A stretch of DNA of 64,000 nucleotides from Desulfopila aestuarii DSM 18488 (GTDB taxonomy: Bacteria; Desulfobacterota; Desulfobulbia; Desulfobulbales; Desulfocapsaceae). Shown here one piece after another: positions 16,873 to 24,769 of this stretch. A program made the translations under genes and the position numbers. Each line of letters begins with the position of its first letter. Position 1 is the stretch's first letter. The notes under the pieces were generated by a model. It saw only the letters and a list, made by a program, of their open reading frames with translations, had not been told where the DNA came from and did no database searches. The DNA lies in contig NZ_FRFE01000017.1 in assembly GCF_900143695.1 (NCBI RefSeq), positions 1 through 64,000 of the forward strand. Reading direction: 5' to 3'.

Positions 16873-17457
16873 ATGAAAAAGAAACGTACAATAATTATCA
16901 CAGTAAGTTCATTGTTTATTCTTGCACTTATTCTTTTATTAACAGGTGGTATCGAGCTTTACATCGGGCCTAGATATAAATATGACCGTCAATTTAAAAC
17001 TGTTGAAAAGGGCAAAGGTTTTATTCCCAGTAATTTCTACCTTGTAAACAATTCTTCAAATACTCCCTTAATACCAATATTATTGCATATCGTTCATTCA
17101 AAACTTCCAAAGAGTTTGAATATCAGCAAATACGACATAACCTATTTGAAAAGTCATAAAGGATTTTCGAAGTTCAAAATCAATGAATTGTCGATACATT
17201 ATGACAATGGTAGGGTTGTCAAATTGATTAGGAAGGAGCAGCCAGAATCACAAAGAGTATTCCAAATATCCGAAAATTGGCAAGATGCTATAATTATCCC
17301 AAATGCTGTAAATGAAAAATCAAGCTTTAAGTACCACATAGAGGGCGTGTCCTTTTCAGAAGAAGGTTCTCTATATCCATTTATTTATGAAATGAAATTC
17401 AAATATTCATACGGTTTTCGGATTAGTACAAGATTTATGAGATGGGCGAGTGTCTAA
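16873..17457 (+). CDS. Membrane-anchored protein of unknown function
   Basis: A 194-residue protein with one N-terminal membrane helix (about residues 6-27) after a KKKR start, so most of it should be exported and tethered to the inner membrane. The rest is rich in beta-type sequence without a known motif. The ATG at 16873 has no good ribosome site. It follows the DUF2092-like gene by 98 bases on the same strand and ends just before the second direct repeat. Confidence 0.55.
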   Translation: MKKKRTIIITVSSLFILALILLLTGGIELYIGPRYKYDRQFKTVEKGKGFIPSNFYLVNNSSNTPLIPILLHIVHSKLPKSLNISKYDITYLKSHKGFSKFKINELSIHYDNGRVVKLIRKEQPESQRVFQISENWQDAIIIPNAVNEKSSFKYHIEGVSFSEEGSLYPFIYEMKFKYSYGFRISTRFMRWASV

Positions 17458-17479
17458 AATTACTATATCCTGTTACACT

Positions 17480-17806
17480 CTAAGTTGTATATTCCTGCAA
17501 GAAATCCTCAAACAACACCCCATCCACAATCCACTGTCCTTTAGTGCCAGGCAATTTATATCCCAGATTGTTTTCAGCAACCCAGCGTGCAGCAGTCGAA
17601 TGAGAAACAGTACGTCCAGTTTGTAACAAAATTTGTTTACAGGCTTGGTCTACAGTTATGAAATCTTCAGGGCAGCGTTGATTTTGAGTATCAATCAGAT
17701 TTGTAACCCCTTCTTTGAAAAGGTAATTTATTCTTTTATTTTGGTTATTTATTGTTCCTGTGAAGCTAAAGGCAATATGTTTAACTAGATTTGTTTGGCA
17801 TTGCAG
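17480..17806 (-). pseudogene. Helix-turn-helix (excisionase-like) gene remnant, copy 2
   Basis: About 108 open codons on the minus strand, again without a credible start codon. The C-terminal part (HSTAARWVAENNLGYKLPG, then GQWIVDG) matches copy 1 closely, with the stop at 17480-17482. Its 5' edge runs directly into the truncated YjbQ gene, the two overlapping for about 20 bases, so the frame probably lost its own start when the two were joined. Confidence 0.55.
17519..17806. repeat. Direct repeat, copy 2 (about 288 bp)
   Basis: Diverged copy of 15351-15637 in the same orientation, about 2.2 kb away. Its right edge is a short word, TGCAATGCC on the minus strand, that is also the YjbQ coding sequence for CNA; copy 1 has TGTAATGCC at the same place. 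Confidence 0.75.
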
Positions 17807-17925
17807 AGAAGCAGTCCTTCACGGATGCCGCTTTCAGCCAAACACTTCTCAACTTCCGGTGTAATATTGATAAAACCTCTTCTTTTGGGGACATGGAATG
17901 TTAGCTCTTTACAATACGATTTCAC
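17785..17925 (-). pseudogene. Truncated YjbQ/UPF0047 family gene
   Basis: The first 46 residues of a YjbQ-like protein (starting [13 protein letters not shown], then [23 protein letters not shown]). The intact family continues with a MHIT...-type catalytic-site region and is about 135-140 residues; here the frame instead reads KQI and stops, exactly where the direct repeat begins. A GTG at 17925 with GGAG upstream is the likely start. YjbQ proteins have been linked to thiamine-phosphate synthase-like activity, but this remnant cannot be functional. Confidence 0.7.
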
Positions 17926-18587
17926 GGCAATTCTCCAAGATATAGGAAATAAGATAATGCTATGCTGTTTTTGTTGATTCAATATTTGTCGACAACCACC
18001 TAAAGCTCATAGTCCGAAGCAAGGATGGAAGGTGAGCGCATTGATACCTTCAAGTATTATCATACGAATTTACCAACCTACTCCTCCAGTTGATATGAAT
18101 AACTTCAAACTTCTCATTGCCTAACACTTTGTGAACAATTTTTCGACCAAGAACATGTTTTTTTCGACCAGAAGTACAGCTCCATGTCATGGATATGAAC
18201 GTCACAGGATTTCATTTTTTGGAGACTGATAAACTCTTCAATTTCAATTATTCCGGAGTATTCGATGTGATGTAACAGCTTCTTCAACCGACATTTGGGT
18301 TGATCTGTCTGGCAGTTAGTGTATAGTATCCTAAAATATTGTCACCCTACACAATGGAGTGTCTTTTCTGCAATTGCCTTTCATTCCACACGTAACCTTC
18401 AAGCTCGTTTTACCGGCACCAGCAGGCGGAAAAAGGCACTTTTCAAATTGAGAATCTGTCTTAATTTTAAGACTGTTTTTGCCCGAAGGCATGAGCACCG
18501 ATATACAACGTGTTCAGGCATGTGCGTTTTGTTCATGACTTTCGGCACGTTAAGCTTTTAGCGAATCTGTAAAATTGAGGTTAATGC
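17926..18587. other. Intergenic region with probable gene debris
   Basis: About 660 bases without an intact gene. Short open stretches on both strands carry no motif I can identify. Together with the truncated YjbQ this suggests a worn edge of the accessory island. Confidence 0.35.
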
Positions 18588-18950
18588 ATGTCACTTATTG
18601 AAGGATTACTCTGGCTCACATTGAATGTTTACCATGAAGGCCGCTCTGAACCACAGGTCGGACAAGTGGCTATCGTCAATGTCACCTTGAATCGAGCCAA
18701 AGAGCAGAATCTGCCGATTAAGGATGTAGTAACCCAGCCGTATCAGTTCAGCTGGACAAAGAATAAAAACTCGTACGTTCCTCAAGACACCAGGGCGTTT
18801 CTCCAATGTCTCCAGTCTGTTTATATTGCCCTTCAGAATACCGACATTACCCAAGGTGCTACCCATTACCATCTGGACACGGTAAATCCCGATTGGGCCT
18901 CCCATTTCACCTATATCGACCAGTTCGGATCGCACAAGTTCTATAAATGA
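18588..18950 (+). CDS. SleB-type cell wall hydrolase domain protein
   Basis: A 120-residue protein matching the Hydrolase_2/SleB catalytic domain: NVYHEGRSEP near the N-terminus (catalytic glutamate in HEGR), VGQVAIVNVTLNRA, a QPYQFSW segment and a C-terminal GATHYHLD.VNPDWA stretch. The family cleaves peptidoglycan, for example in spore cortex lysis and in phage or housekeeping wall turnover. No signal peptide or binding domain is present, so it resembles small phage-type or domesticated versions; export would need help. It ends before a strong bidirectional terminator (18980-19030). Confidence 0.8.
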   Translation: MSLIEGLLWLTLNVYHEGRSEPQVGQVAIVNVTLNRAKEQNLPIKDVVTQPYQFSWTKNKNSYVPQDTRAFLQCLQSVYIALQNTDITQGATHYHLDTVNPDWASHFTYIDQFGSHKFYK

Positions 18951-18979
18951 GTAAGGCTTTATTCCTACCGGCTACGAAT

Positions 18980-19030
18980 GCAAACAAAATGGCCGGCTCG
19001 AGATGAACTCGGGTCGGCCATTTTGTTTGC
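18980..19030. terminator. Bidirectional terminator
   Basis: A perfect 16-bp stem (18980-18995 with 19015-19030) whose arms carry AAAA/TTTT tracts, with a further small stem inside the loop. It lies between convergent genes and can serve both. Confidence 0.85.
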
Positions 19031-19060
19031 AGCTTATGGTAGAAATCGATACTTCGTTTT

Positions 19061-20263
19061 CTAAACGGCGGCGGCCTTTTTCAGAGCTTCGCACATGAGC
19101 TGAAGCCGATCATTTGCCATCTTCACCGGCACGGGAAAGACCAGAGTGCGAGCAATCAGATCGGCTGATTGAGGCAGCGCCTCGGGATCGTAAACTATTC
19201 TTCGCTTTCCACCCGGCTCAGCAAACGGCCAGCCTGATTTTACAGGAGTGGAACCGTTCAAAAGGTGTTCCCATCGGGGATAGAAATGCCAGGTGTTCTC
19301 TGCAAAATTAATCGCCCCGCAACCGGCCTCGCGCAATACTTCATTCACTTTTGCAGCTTGATCTCTGTCGCTGAGGATGAAACAGCAAAAAGTGGCGGTA
19401 TCCCCTTCGGGATCAATAACCTTTCTTGCACGCGTTCCGGGAATCGTCAACGCAGCTTCCAGAAGCGCATCCCTGGTCTTCTTCTGAGCATCGATCATTG
19501 AATCGAGTTTAGCCAACTGGGCAAGACCGATAGCGCCTTGCAACTCCATCATTCTGAAGTTAAAGCCGATAAATCGTCGGCCCTCGCCCCCCCTGGCTCC
19601 GGGGTTCACCTTGTGATCGTGGCCATGATCCTGATACTCCGACATGGTTCGCCAAAGCTCTTGATCATTGGTGATGATCATGCCGCCTTCACCTGTGGTC
19701 ATGGTTTTGACCGCATCAAACGAGAAGGTGCCGCAGGTTCCAAAAGAACCTAATCTTTTGCCACGAATATGTCCACCAGCTGCCTGGGCGGTATCTTCTA
19801 GAACTGGGATATTCCGTTCAGCGGCAATTGCAACAATGGCCACGATATCGGCTTGCGAACCAAGCATATGGACCGGGATGATGCATGCTGTTTTTGCCGT
19901 GATTTTTTTCAGCAGATCTGCCGGATCCATGTTCAGGGTTTCATCCACCTCGGTAAAAACCGGAATAGCCCCAACCTCAAGAATTGCCTCCCAGGTGGCG
20001 ACAAAGGTAAATCCTTGAGTGATAACCTCATCGCCCGGGCCGACGCCTAAAGCGGTGAGTGCCACCTTTAAGGCTGCAGTACCGGAAGTTACCGCCTGGG
20101 CAAAACCTGTACCGCAATATTTTGCGTACTGTTCTTCGAACTCCCGTACCTTGTATACACCTTTCCGCTGCTCGGCAAACTCATAGCGAAACAGTACACC
20201 AGTATCGAGAACATCCTGTATTTCCTTTTTTTCTTCTGCGCCAAACACCTCAAAACCAGGCAT
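19061..20263 (-). CDS. DegT/DnrJ/EryC1-family PLP aminotransferase
   Basis: A 400-residue PLP-dependent enzyme of the DegT/DnrJ/EryC1/StrS family, which aminates keto-sugars. It has the family layout: SGTAALKVAL (about 60-70), PVHMLGSQADI, EDTAQAAGG (about 155-163) and the cofactor lysine in FSFDAVK...GEGG (about 185-198). No other sugar-biosynthesis gene is adjacent, so the sugar is unknown. The ATG at 20263 has an AGGAG ribosome site; a GTG one codon earlier is less likely. It follows panC by 53 bases and may be co-transcribed. Confidence 0.85.
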   Translation of the reverse strand: MPGFEVFGAEEKKEIQDVLDTGVLFRYEFAEQRKGVYKVREFEEQYAKYCGTGFAQAVTSGTAALKVALTALGVGPGDEVITQGFTFVATWEAILEVGAIPVFTEVDETLNMDPADLLKKITAKTACIIPVHMLGSQADIVAIVAIAAERNIPVLEDTAQAAGGHIRGKRLGSFGTCGTFSFDAVKTMTTGEGGMIITNDQELWRTMSEYQDHGHDHKVNPGARGGEGRRFIGFNFRMMELQGAIGLAQLAKLDSMIDAQKKTRDALLEAALTIPGTRARKVIDPEGDTATFCCFILSDRDQAAKVNEVLREAGCGAINFAENTWHFYPRWEHLLNGSTPVKSGWPFAEPGGKRRIVYDPEALPQSADLIARTLVFPVPVKMANDRLQLMCEALKKAAAV

Positions 20264-20316
20264 CACTCACTCCTTATGATATGTATCCTGCAGGTTTTCT
20301 GATGAAGCTGAATTCA

Positions 20317-21177
20317 TCAGATGCTTTCCTGCAATGGAGAGTTATCTATCAAACGTACTTTATTACTTACCTTCACGGCAAGGATCAGCATACTGTTTTC
20401 ATTACAATTCTCAACATGCTGAAGCGTTGTCTTGTGTACCACGCTTGCATAATCAACCCGACATTCGGGGTGTTGCTCGATATGGGACTTCACCATATTT
20501 TCGACTTCAGCCGATGTGAGCAGGTCACCCATTTTTCCAAACATCTGCTTGGCTTTACATATGGACTCGTAAAGACAAACGGCAATCTTGCGTTCCTGCT
20601 CATTGAGATATTTATTTCTTGAGCTCATAGCCAGGCCATCAGACTCACGAACGATAGGATGACCGATAATCTCAACGTCGAAATTGAGATCCTCAACCAT
20701 CTGTCTGATGATTGCCAGTTGCTGGAAATCTTTTTGGCCGAACACTGCGACATGGGGTTTAGCTGCAAGAAAGAGCTTGGTGACGACTGTGGCAACCCCA
20801 TCAAAGTGACCGGGTCGACTTGCCGCGCATAACCCTTTAGAAAGTTTTTCGACCATTACTCTGGTCTGAAAATTTTCACCGTACATTTGGGTAGTATCCG
20901 GGCAAAAGAGAACATCGACGCTTTCCTGCTCAGCAAGGGATCGATCCCGTTCGAAATTCCGCGGATACGCGTCAAGGTCCTCATTGGGACCAAACTGCAT
21001 GGGATTGACAAAGAGTGAGGTTATCACCTTGTCGCAACATGAAGCGGCTTTGCGCATTAGAGCGAGATGCCCTTCATGGAAAAAACCCATGGTCGGCACC
21101 AGACCTATTTTCAAACCTTGCCTACGCCAGTCATCTACCTGGCGCTGCAGCACTTTTTGGTCTTCAACTATCTTCAC
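20317..21177 (-). CDS. panC: Pantothenate synthetase
   Basis: Pantoate-beta-alanine ligase, the ATP-dependent last step in making pantothenate for coenzyme A. The 286-residue length and motifs fit the family: VPTMGFFHEGHLALM (about 27-41, including the HxGH nucleotide site), SLFVNPMQFGP, FGQKDFQQ (about 145-152) and the MSSRNKYL motif (about 183-190). It overlaps the upstream TPR gene by 4 bases (ATGA), so translation is coupled. panB and panD are not in the window. Confidence 0.95.
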   Translation of the reverse strand: MKIVEDQKVLQRQVDDWRRQGLKIGLVPTMGFFHEGHLALMRKAASCCDKVITSLFVNPMQFGPNEDLDAYPRNFERDRSLAEQESVDVLFCPDTTQMYGENFQTRVMVEKLSKGLCAASRPGHFDGVATVVTKLFLAAKPHVAVFGQKDFQQLAIIRQMVEDLNFDVEIIGHPIVRESDGLAMSSRNKYLNEQERKIAVCLYESICKAKQMFGKMGDLLTSAEVENMVKSHIEQHPECRVDYASVVHKTTLQHVENCNENSMLILAVKVSNKVRLIDNSPLQESI

Positions 21178-21869
21178 TGTCGAGCCTTTAAACGGGCAAT
21201 TTTCGCATCAACAAGCGCTTTCTGCCCGGCATTTTCCGGAGCAACTCCCAATACAGCAACATATTGACCGTATATCCCAAGCGCCTTATCCAACTCGCCT
21301 TTGGCCTCAAGAATTCTTGCCATGCCGGTGTATCCGGTCAATTCATATCCAGGCACATCTTTAAGTTCATCAAAATACGCGTATGCAGCATCACCGTTAC
21401 CCTGTGCTTCTTCGGCCTGAGCCATTCCATAGAGGGTCAAGGGGAAAAGGGGATTGCTCTTTTTCAATTCTTTGTGAATCGCTCCATATGCAATGCTCGC
21501 GTCAGCAAATTTTCGCTCAGCCATGGCCATATGGGCCAGTTCAACTTTTGCCCACCTCCCTGACGGGGTAGAAATATATTTCTCGGCCACATTGTTCAAT
21601 GCATCGGCCTGAGCACTGCCCGTTTCTTGCAAAGCCAGCGCTAAAGCTGAGGCGCCATCCTCAATTTGTCGTTCTCTATACGACTTGTAAAGTGACCCAG
21701 CTACAACAACCAGAGTGACAACAACCAGACCAACCTGGATAGGCCGCTTATAGTTACGCAAAAAAGCGATAACCTTTGGGGGGAGATTGAACAGTTCTAA
21801 AATCCCTTCAATTTTACTCTGATCCTTCGGATCGACATAACGTTTTTCAAAAGCACTCTCACCAGACAT
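21174..21869 (-). CDS. YfgM-like TPR membrane protein
   Basis: A 231-residue protein with an N-terminal cytoplasmic part, one membrane helix (about residues 45-63), and TPR-like repeats in the rest, the arrangement of YfgM, an ancillary partner of the SecYEG translocon and periplasmic chaperones. The periplasmic repeats (ALALQETGS, AEKYISTPSGRWAKV, AHMAMAERKFADA) agree with the TPR_21 family. A GGAGCTCTAT ribosome site precedes the ATG. It overlaps panC by 4 bases; the functional link to pantothenate synthesis is unclear and may be only transcriptional. Confidence 0.75.
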   Translation of the reverse strand: MSGESAFEKRYVDPKDQSKIEGILELFNLPPKVIAFLRNYKRPIQVGLVVVTLVVVAGSLYKSYRERQIEDGASALALALQETGSAQADALNNVAEKYISTPSGRWAKVELAHMAMAERKFADASIAYGAIHKELKKSNPLFPLTLYGMAQAEEAQGNGDAAYAYFDELKDVPGYELTGYTGMARILEAKGELDKALGIYGQYVAVLGVAPENAGQKALVDAKIARLKARQ

Positions 21870-22013
21870 ATAGAGCTCCGATTTGGTTAACTGCAGAAGA
21901 TATTTTCAGCAAAAAACAATGAAACAACCGACCATAAATCAGTTGTCATAACGTTGTCTCGCACGTTGGTTCCGGCCCACCTCTTGAGTCTGCCGGGTAA
22001 ACAAAAAACAATT

Positions 22014-22090
22014 TTAAAAGCGGGAGTATACTCCATCCACAACCCACTGTCCATGCGTAAACCTGCCAGAAAGGTAAGTTCCAGTCGATG
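22014..22090 (-). pseudogene. Third, decayed fragment of the helix-turn-helix repeat
   Basis: A minus-strand stretch reading GQWVVDG in frame after a degraded LPG-like segment, and ending in a stop a few codons later, matches the C-terminal end of the two copies at 15.3-15.6 and 17.5-17.8 kb. The shared DNA word is ATCCACAACCCACTGTCC compared with ATCCACAATCCACTGTCC. It lies in the 335-base gap upstream of xseA, the rest of which shows no gene. Confidence 0.5.
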
Positions 22091-22204
22091 GCATTTCTGT
22101 GAGAATAGAGTAGACTGAATACATAATATTCCGTTGTCTGTTAATCATGAAATTCAGATTCGCGTCGTCTACCATTTAAAAATACTCATTACTCGAAATA
22201 CGTT

Positions 22205-23551
22205 ATGCCCTTTGACCAGTTGAGTTCCATTAAAACCGTTTCCCAGCTTACCCAAGAGATTAAACAACTGCTCGAGGGGAACTGTCGTTTTGTTACAGTA
22301 AGCGGCGAAATATCCAACCTGAAAGTTCCGTTTTCCGGTCATCATTACTTCACGTTAAAAGACAGCACCGCCCAATTACGTGCCGTACTCTTCAAGGGGC
22401 AGCAACGATATCTCTCTGAAAGTCTGCGAGATGGTCAACAGGTTATCTGCCGGGGGCGGATTTCCGTCTATGAACCTCGTGGCGAGTATCAACTCATCGT
22501 CGATACGGTAGAGCAATATGGCGTTGGTGTGCTGCAGATGAAATTTGCAGCTCTCAAAAAAAAGCTGGCAGATGAAGGCTTGTTTGATCCCGAACGGAAG
22601 AAGCCGCTACCCGCTTTTCCAAAAAACATCGTGGTTATTTCCTCCGCAGCCGGAGCTGCAATACGAGACTTTTTGAAAATATGCTCCAGACGGGAAACCA
22701 ACGCTCACATTATGATTTTCCCGGTTCCTGTCCAGGGTGATCAGGCTCCGAGCGCCATTAGCAAGGCACTTACCACTGTCAACGATCGCATCCCCTGCGA
22801 CCTGATCGTCCTCTGCCGTGGTGGCGGCTCAATTGAAGATCTTTGGGCTTTTAATGAGGAAACTGTCGCCCGTGCTATTGCAAGATCACATATACCCGTC
22901 GTGACAGGGATTGGCCATGAAACCGATACTACGATCGCCGATCTTTGTGCTGATATGCGCTGCCCCACGCCAACTGGAGCTGCAGAGATGATTATTCCTG
23001 ACACAGCCCGTCTCAGACAACAGGTTCAGACTGCTGCCAGCCGGTTGCAACGAACTATTCTGCAGCATCTCTTTGCCAATACCACGATTCTGAGCCAGCA
23101 ATGGCGTCATCTTCTTCGATTTCGCGGCCGGGTTGAGAATCTCAGCTTCCGACTCGACCCTGTTATTGAGAGGTTTTACAGGAATGCCCGCCACTATTTC
23201 CAGAGCCACCAGGAACACCTCGACCGTGTTGTCGTTCGTCTTGAGCACCAGGCTCCACTGATACAAATCGACTACAAAAACCAGACAGTTCAGCATCTGC
23301 AGAAGGAACTGACACGTCAGATACATGAAATCCTCCGCAGGAATGAAGAACGGCTTGCCCGGACAGCAGCCTTGTTGCAAGGTGTGAGTCCTCTGTCGAC
23401 CCTTTCCAGAGGGTATGCCATTGTCCAGGCACAGGACCAATCTGGCGAACAGTTTACGGTCAGCGACAGTAAACAGGTGGAAGAAGGAGATTCGTTGCGC
23501 GTGTTACTTCACAAAGGGCAGCTTTACTGTGAAGTAACGGAAAAAAAATGA
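22205..23551 (+). CDS. xseA: Exodeoxyribonuclease VII large subunit
   Basis: The large subunit of exonuclease VII, which with XseB degrades single-stranded DNA to short oligonucleotides in mismatch repair and related pathways. The 448-residue protein has the N-terminal OB-fold (VSGEISNLK...HHYFTLKD, about 34-53), the central catalytic domain with VISSAAGAAIRDF (about 145-157), RGGGSIEDLWAFNEE (about 199-213) and VTGIGHETDTTIADL (about 223-237), then a long coiled coil. xseB is not adjacent. A strong terminator (23568-23603) follows. Confidence 0.95.
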   Translation: MPFDQLSSIKTVSQLTQEIKQLLEGNCRFVTVSGEISNLKVPFSGHHYFTLKDSTAQLRAVLFKGQQRYLSESLRDGQQVICRGRISVYEPRGEYQLIVDTVEQYGVGVLQMKFAALKKKLADEGLFDPERKKPLPAFPKNIVVISSAAGAAIRDFLKICSRRETNAHIMIFPVPVQGDQAPSAISKALTTVNDRIPCDLIVLCRGGGSIEDLWAFNEETVARAIARSHIPVVTGIGHETDTTIADLCADMRCPTPTGAAEMIIPDTARLRQQVQTAASRLQRTILQHLFANTTILSQQWRHLLRFRGRVENLSFRLDPVIERFYRNARHYFQSHQEHLDRVVVRLEHQAPLIQIDYKNQTVQHLQKELTRQIHEILRRNEERLARTAALLQGVSPLSTLSRGYAIVQAQDQSGEQFTVSDSKQVEEGDSLRVLLHKGQLYCEVTEKK

Positions 23552-23567
23552 CGTGAAGAGAAGATAC

Positions 23568-23603
23568 AACGAGGCAACCGATGGTCATCATGGTTGCCTC
23601 GTT
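23568..23603. terminator. Terminator of xseA, possibly bidirectional
   Basis: Arms 23568-23579 and 23592-23603 form a perfect 12-bp stem (AACGAGGCAACC with its complement) followed on the plus strand by a T-rich stretch. It separates xseA from the convergent ndk. Confidence 0.85.
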
Positions 23604-23620
23604 ACTCTTTTTGAGGGGGC

Positions 23621-24034
23621 TTAAAGCAGCTCAAGTCCAGAAAAGAAATAACCGATCTCAAATGCGGCAGTTTCTGGAGCATCTGAACCGTGTGTGGCAT
23701 TTTCACCCACGAAGGTGCCAAATTCACGACGCAGTGTACCTTCAGCTGCTTCGGTCGGGTTGGTGGCTCCCATCAGGTCCCGCCATTTTTTGATTGCTCC
23801 TTCAGCCTCAAGCACCATCACAACACACGGACCGCTGCTCATGAAGGTGGTCAGCTCGTCAAAGAACGGCTTGCCGGCGTGGACGGCATAGAACCCTTCC
23901 GCCTCAACTTTGCTGAGATACAGCTTTTTGAGGCCAACCACCCTGAAATCCTCAGCGTAAATCCGAGCAAGAATCTTTCCGGCATTGCCAGCCTTAAATG
24001 CGTCTGGCTTGATGATCGCAAACGTTCGTTCCAT
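23621..24034 (-). CDS. ndk: Nucleoside diphosphate kinase
   Basis: Transfers the terminal phosphate of ATP to other nucleoside diphosphates through a phosphohistidine. The 137-residue protein has the expected length, the N-terminal [11 protein letters not shown] segment and the catalytic histidine in NATHGSD. I chose the ATG at 24034, with AGGGG 8 bases before it, over the TTG two codons upstream. It lies 78 bases beyond cbiC, so the cobalamin operon may read into it, but ndk is usually expressed by itself. Confidence 0.95.
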   Translation of the reverse strand: MERTFAIIKPDAFKAGNAGKILARIYAEDFRVVGLKKLYLSKVEAEGFYAVHAGKPFFDELTTFMSSGPCVVMVLEAEGAIKKWRDLMGATNPTEAAEGTLRREFGTFVGENATHGSDAPETAAFEIGYFFSGLELL

Positions 24035-24112
24035 AAACAATTCCCCTTTGTTCTGTTGATGTTATCCAAATAGTTCAGACAAGGTAATTTGCCTGAAAAG
24101 TCTCAAACACAC

Positions 24113-24757
24113 CTATTGGTCCGCCAGCCGCAGCAACGCGTTGATAATTGCTGCGGCAATGGGACTCCCTCCCCTTCTGCCAGTAATGGTAATGGCAGGT
24201 ATTTTGTACTGTTTCAGCATTTCTTTTGATTCTGCGGCATTGACAAACCCAACCGGTACTCCGACAATCAAACCGGGTTGCATCTTCTGCTCATCAATCA
24301 AACGTAAGGCAGCGATAAGTGCAGTGGGAGCGTTGCCGACCGCTATTGCAGCCAAATTATCCGTACATGATAGACGCATTGCAGCATCGGAGCGGGTTAT
24401 TCCTTGTTTCCTCGCCAAATCAGCGGTTTCTTCATCGCTCACCCGACAGCTGACTGTACCACCAAATTTACTGAGTATATTACGACTGATACCACTCGCC
24501 ACCATATTGACATCGGTGACGATATCGCCCCCCCGACGAAATGCATCAACAGCTGCATCGACAGGATCATGCTGAAACACAATACTTTCGGCTATGGAAA
24601 AATCTCCGGTGGCGTGAATCACCCTTTGCAATACACGAAATTCACCCTCACGATAATCGGATATTTTCTTGCCGGTCTGCTCGGTAAATTCTGATTCGAT
24701 GATGCGAAAACTTTCCGCCTCAATCTCAGCGGGGGCTATATCCTGCAACTGGACCAT
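24113..24757 (-). CDS. cbiC: Precorrin-8X / cobalt-precorrin-8 methylmutase
   Basis: Moves the C11 methyl group to C12, giving cobyrinate or hydrogenobyrinate, the last step before side-chain amidation. The 214-residue length is normal, the active-site histidine sits in VIHATGDF (about 47-54), and GISR, SDAAMR, GNAPTALI and VPVGFVNAAESK motifs follow. It is the last gene of the cobalamin run, 12 bases after cbiA, so its product hands its substrate to the upstream gene's enzyme. Confidence 0.95.
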   Translation of the reverse strand: MVQLQDIAPAEIEAESFRIIESEFTEQTGKKISDYREGEFRVLQRVIHATGDFSIAESIVFQHDPVDAAVDAFRRGGDIVTDVNMVASGISRNILSKFGGTVSCRVSDEETADLARKQGITRSDAAMRLSCTDNLAAIAVGNAPTALIAALRLIDEQKMQPGLIVGVPVGFVNAAESKEMLKQYKIPAITITGRRGGSPIAAAIINALLRLADQ

Positions 24758-24769
24758 GGATCACACCTG

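Noticed and set aside
18319-18561. 80-codon plus-strand frame upstream of the cell wall hydrolase
   Set aside because: No ribosome site, no recognisable motif and an amino acid composition typical of a chance frame.
10914-19060. tRNA gene as integration target
   Set aside because: No cloverleaf with a TTCGAAT-type arm was recognised near the recombinase or the island edge.
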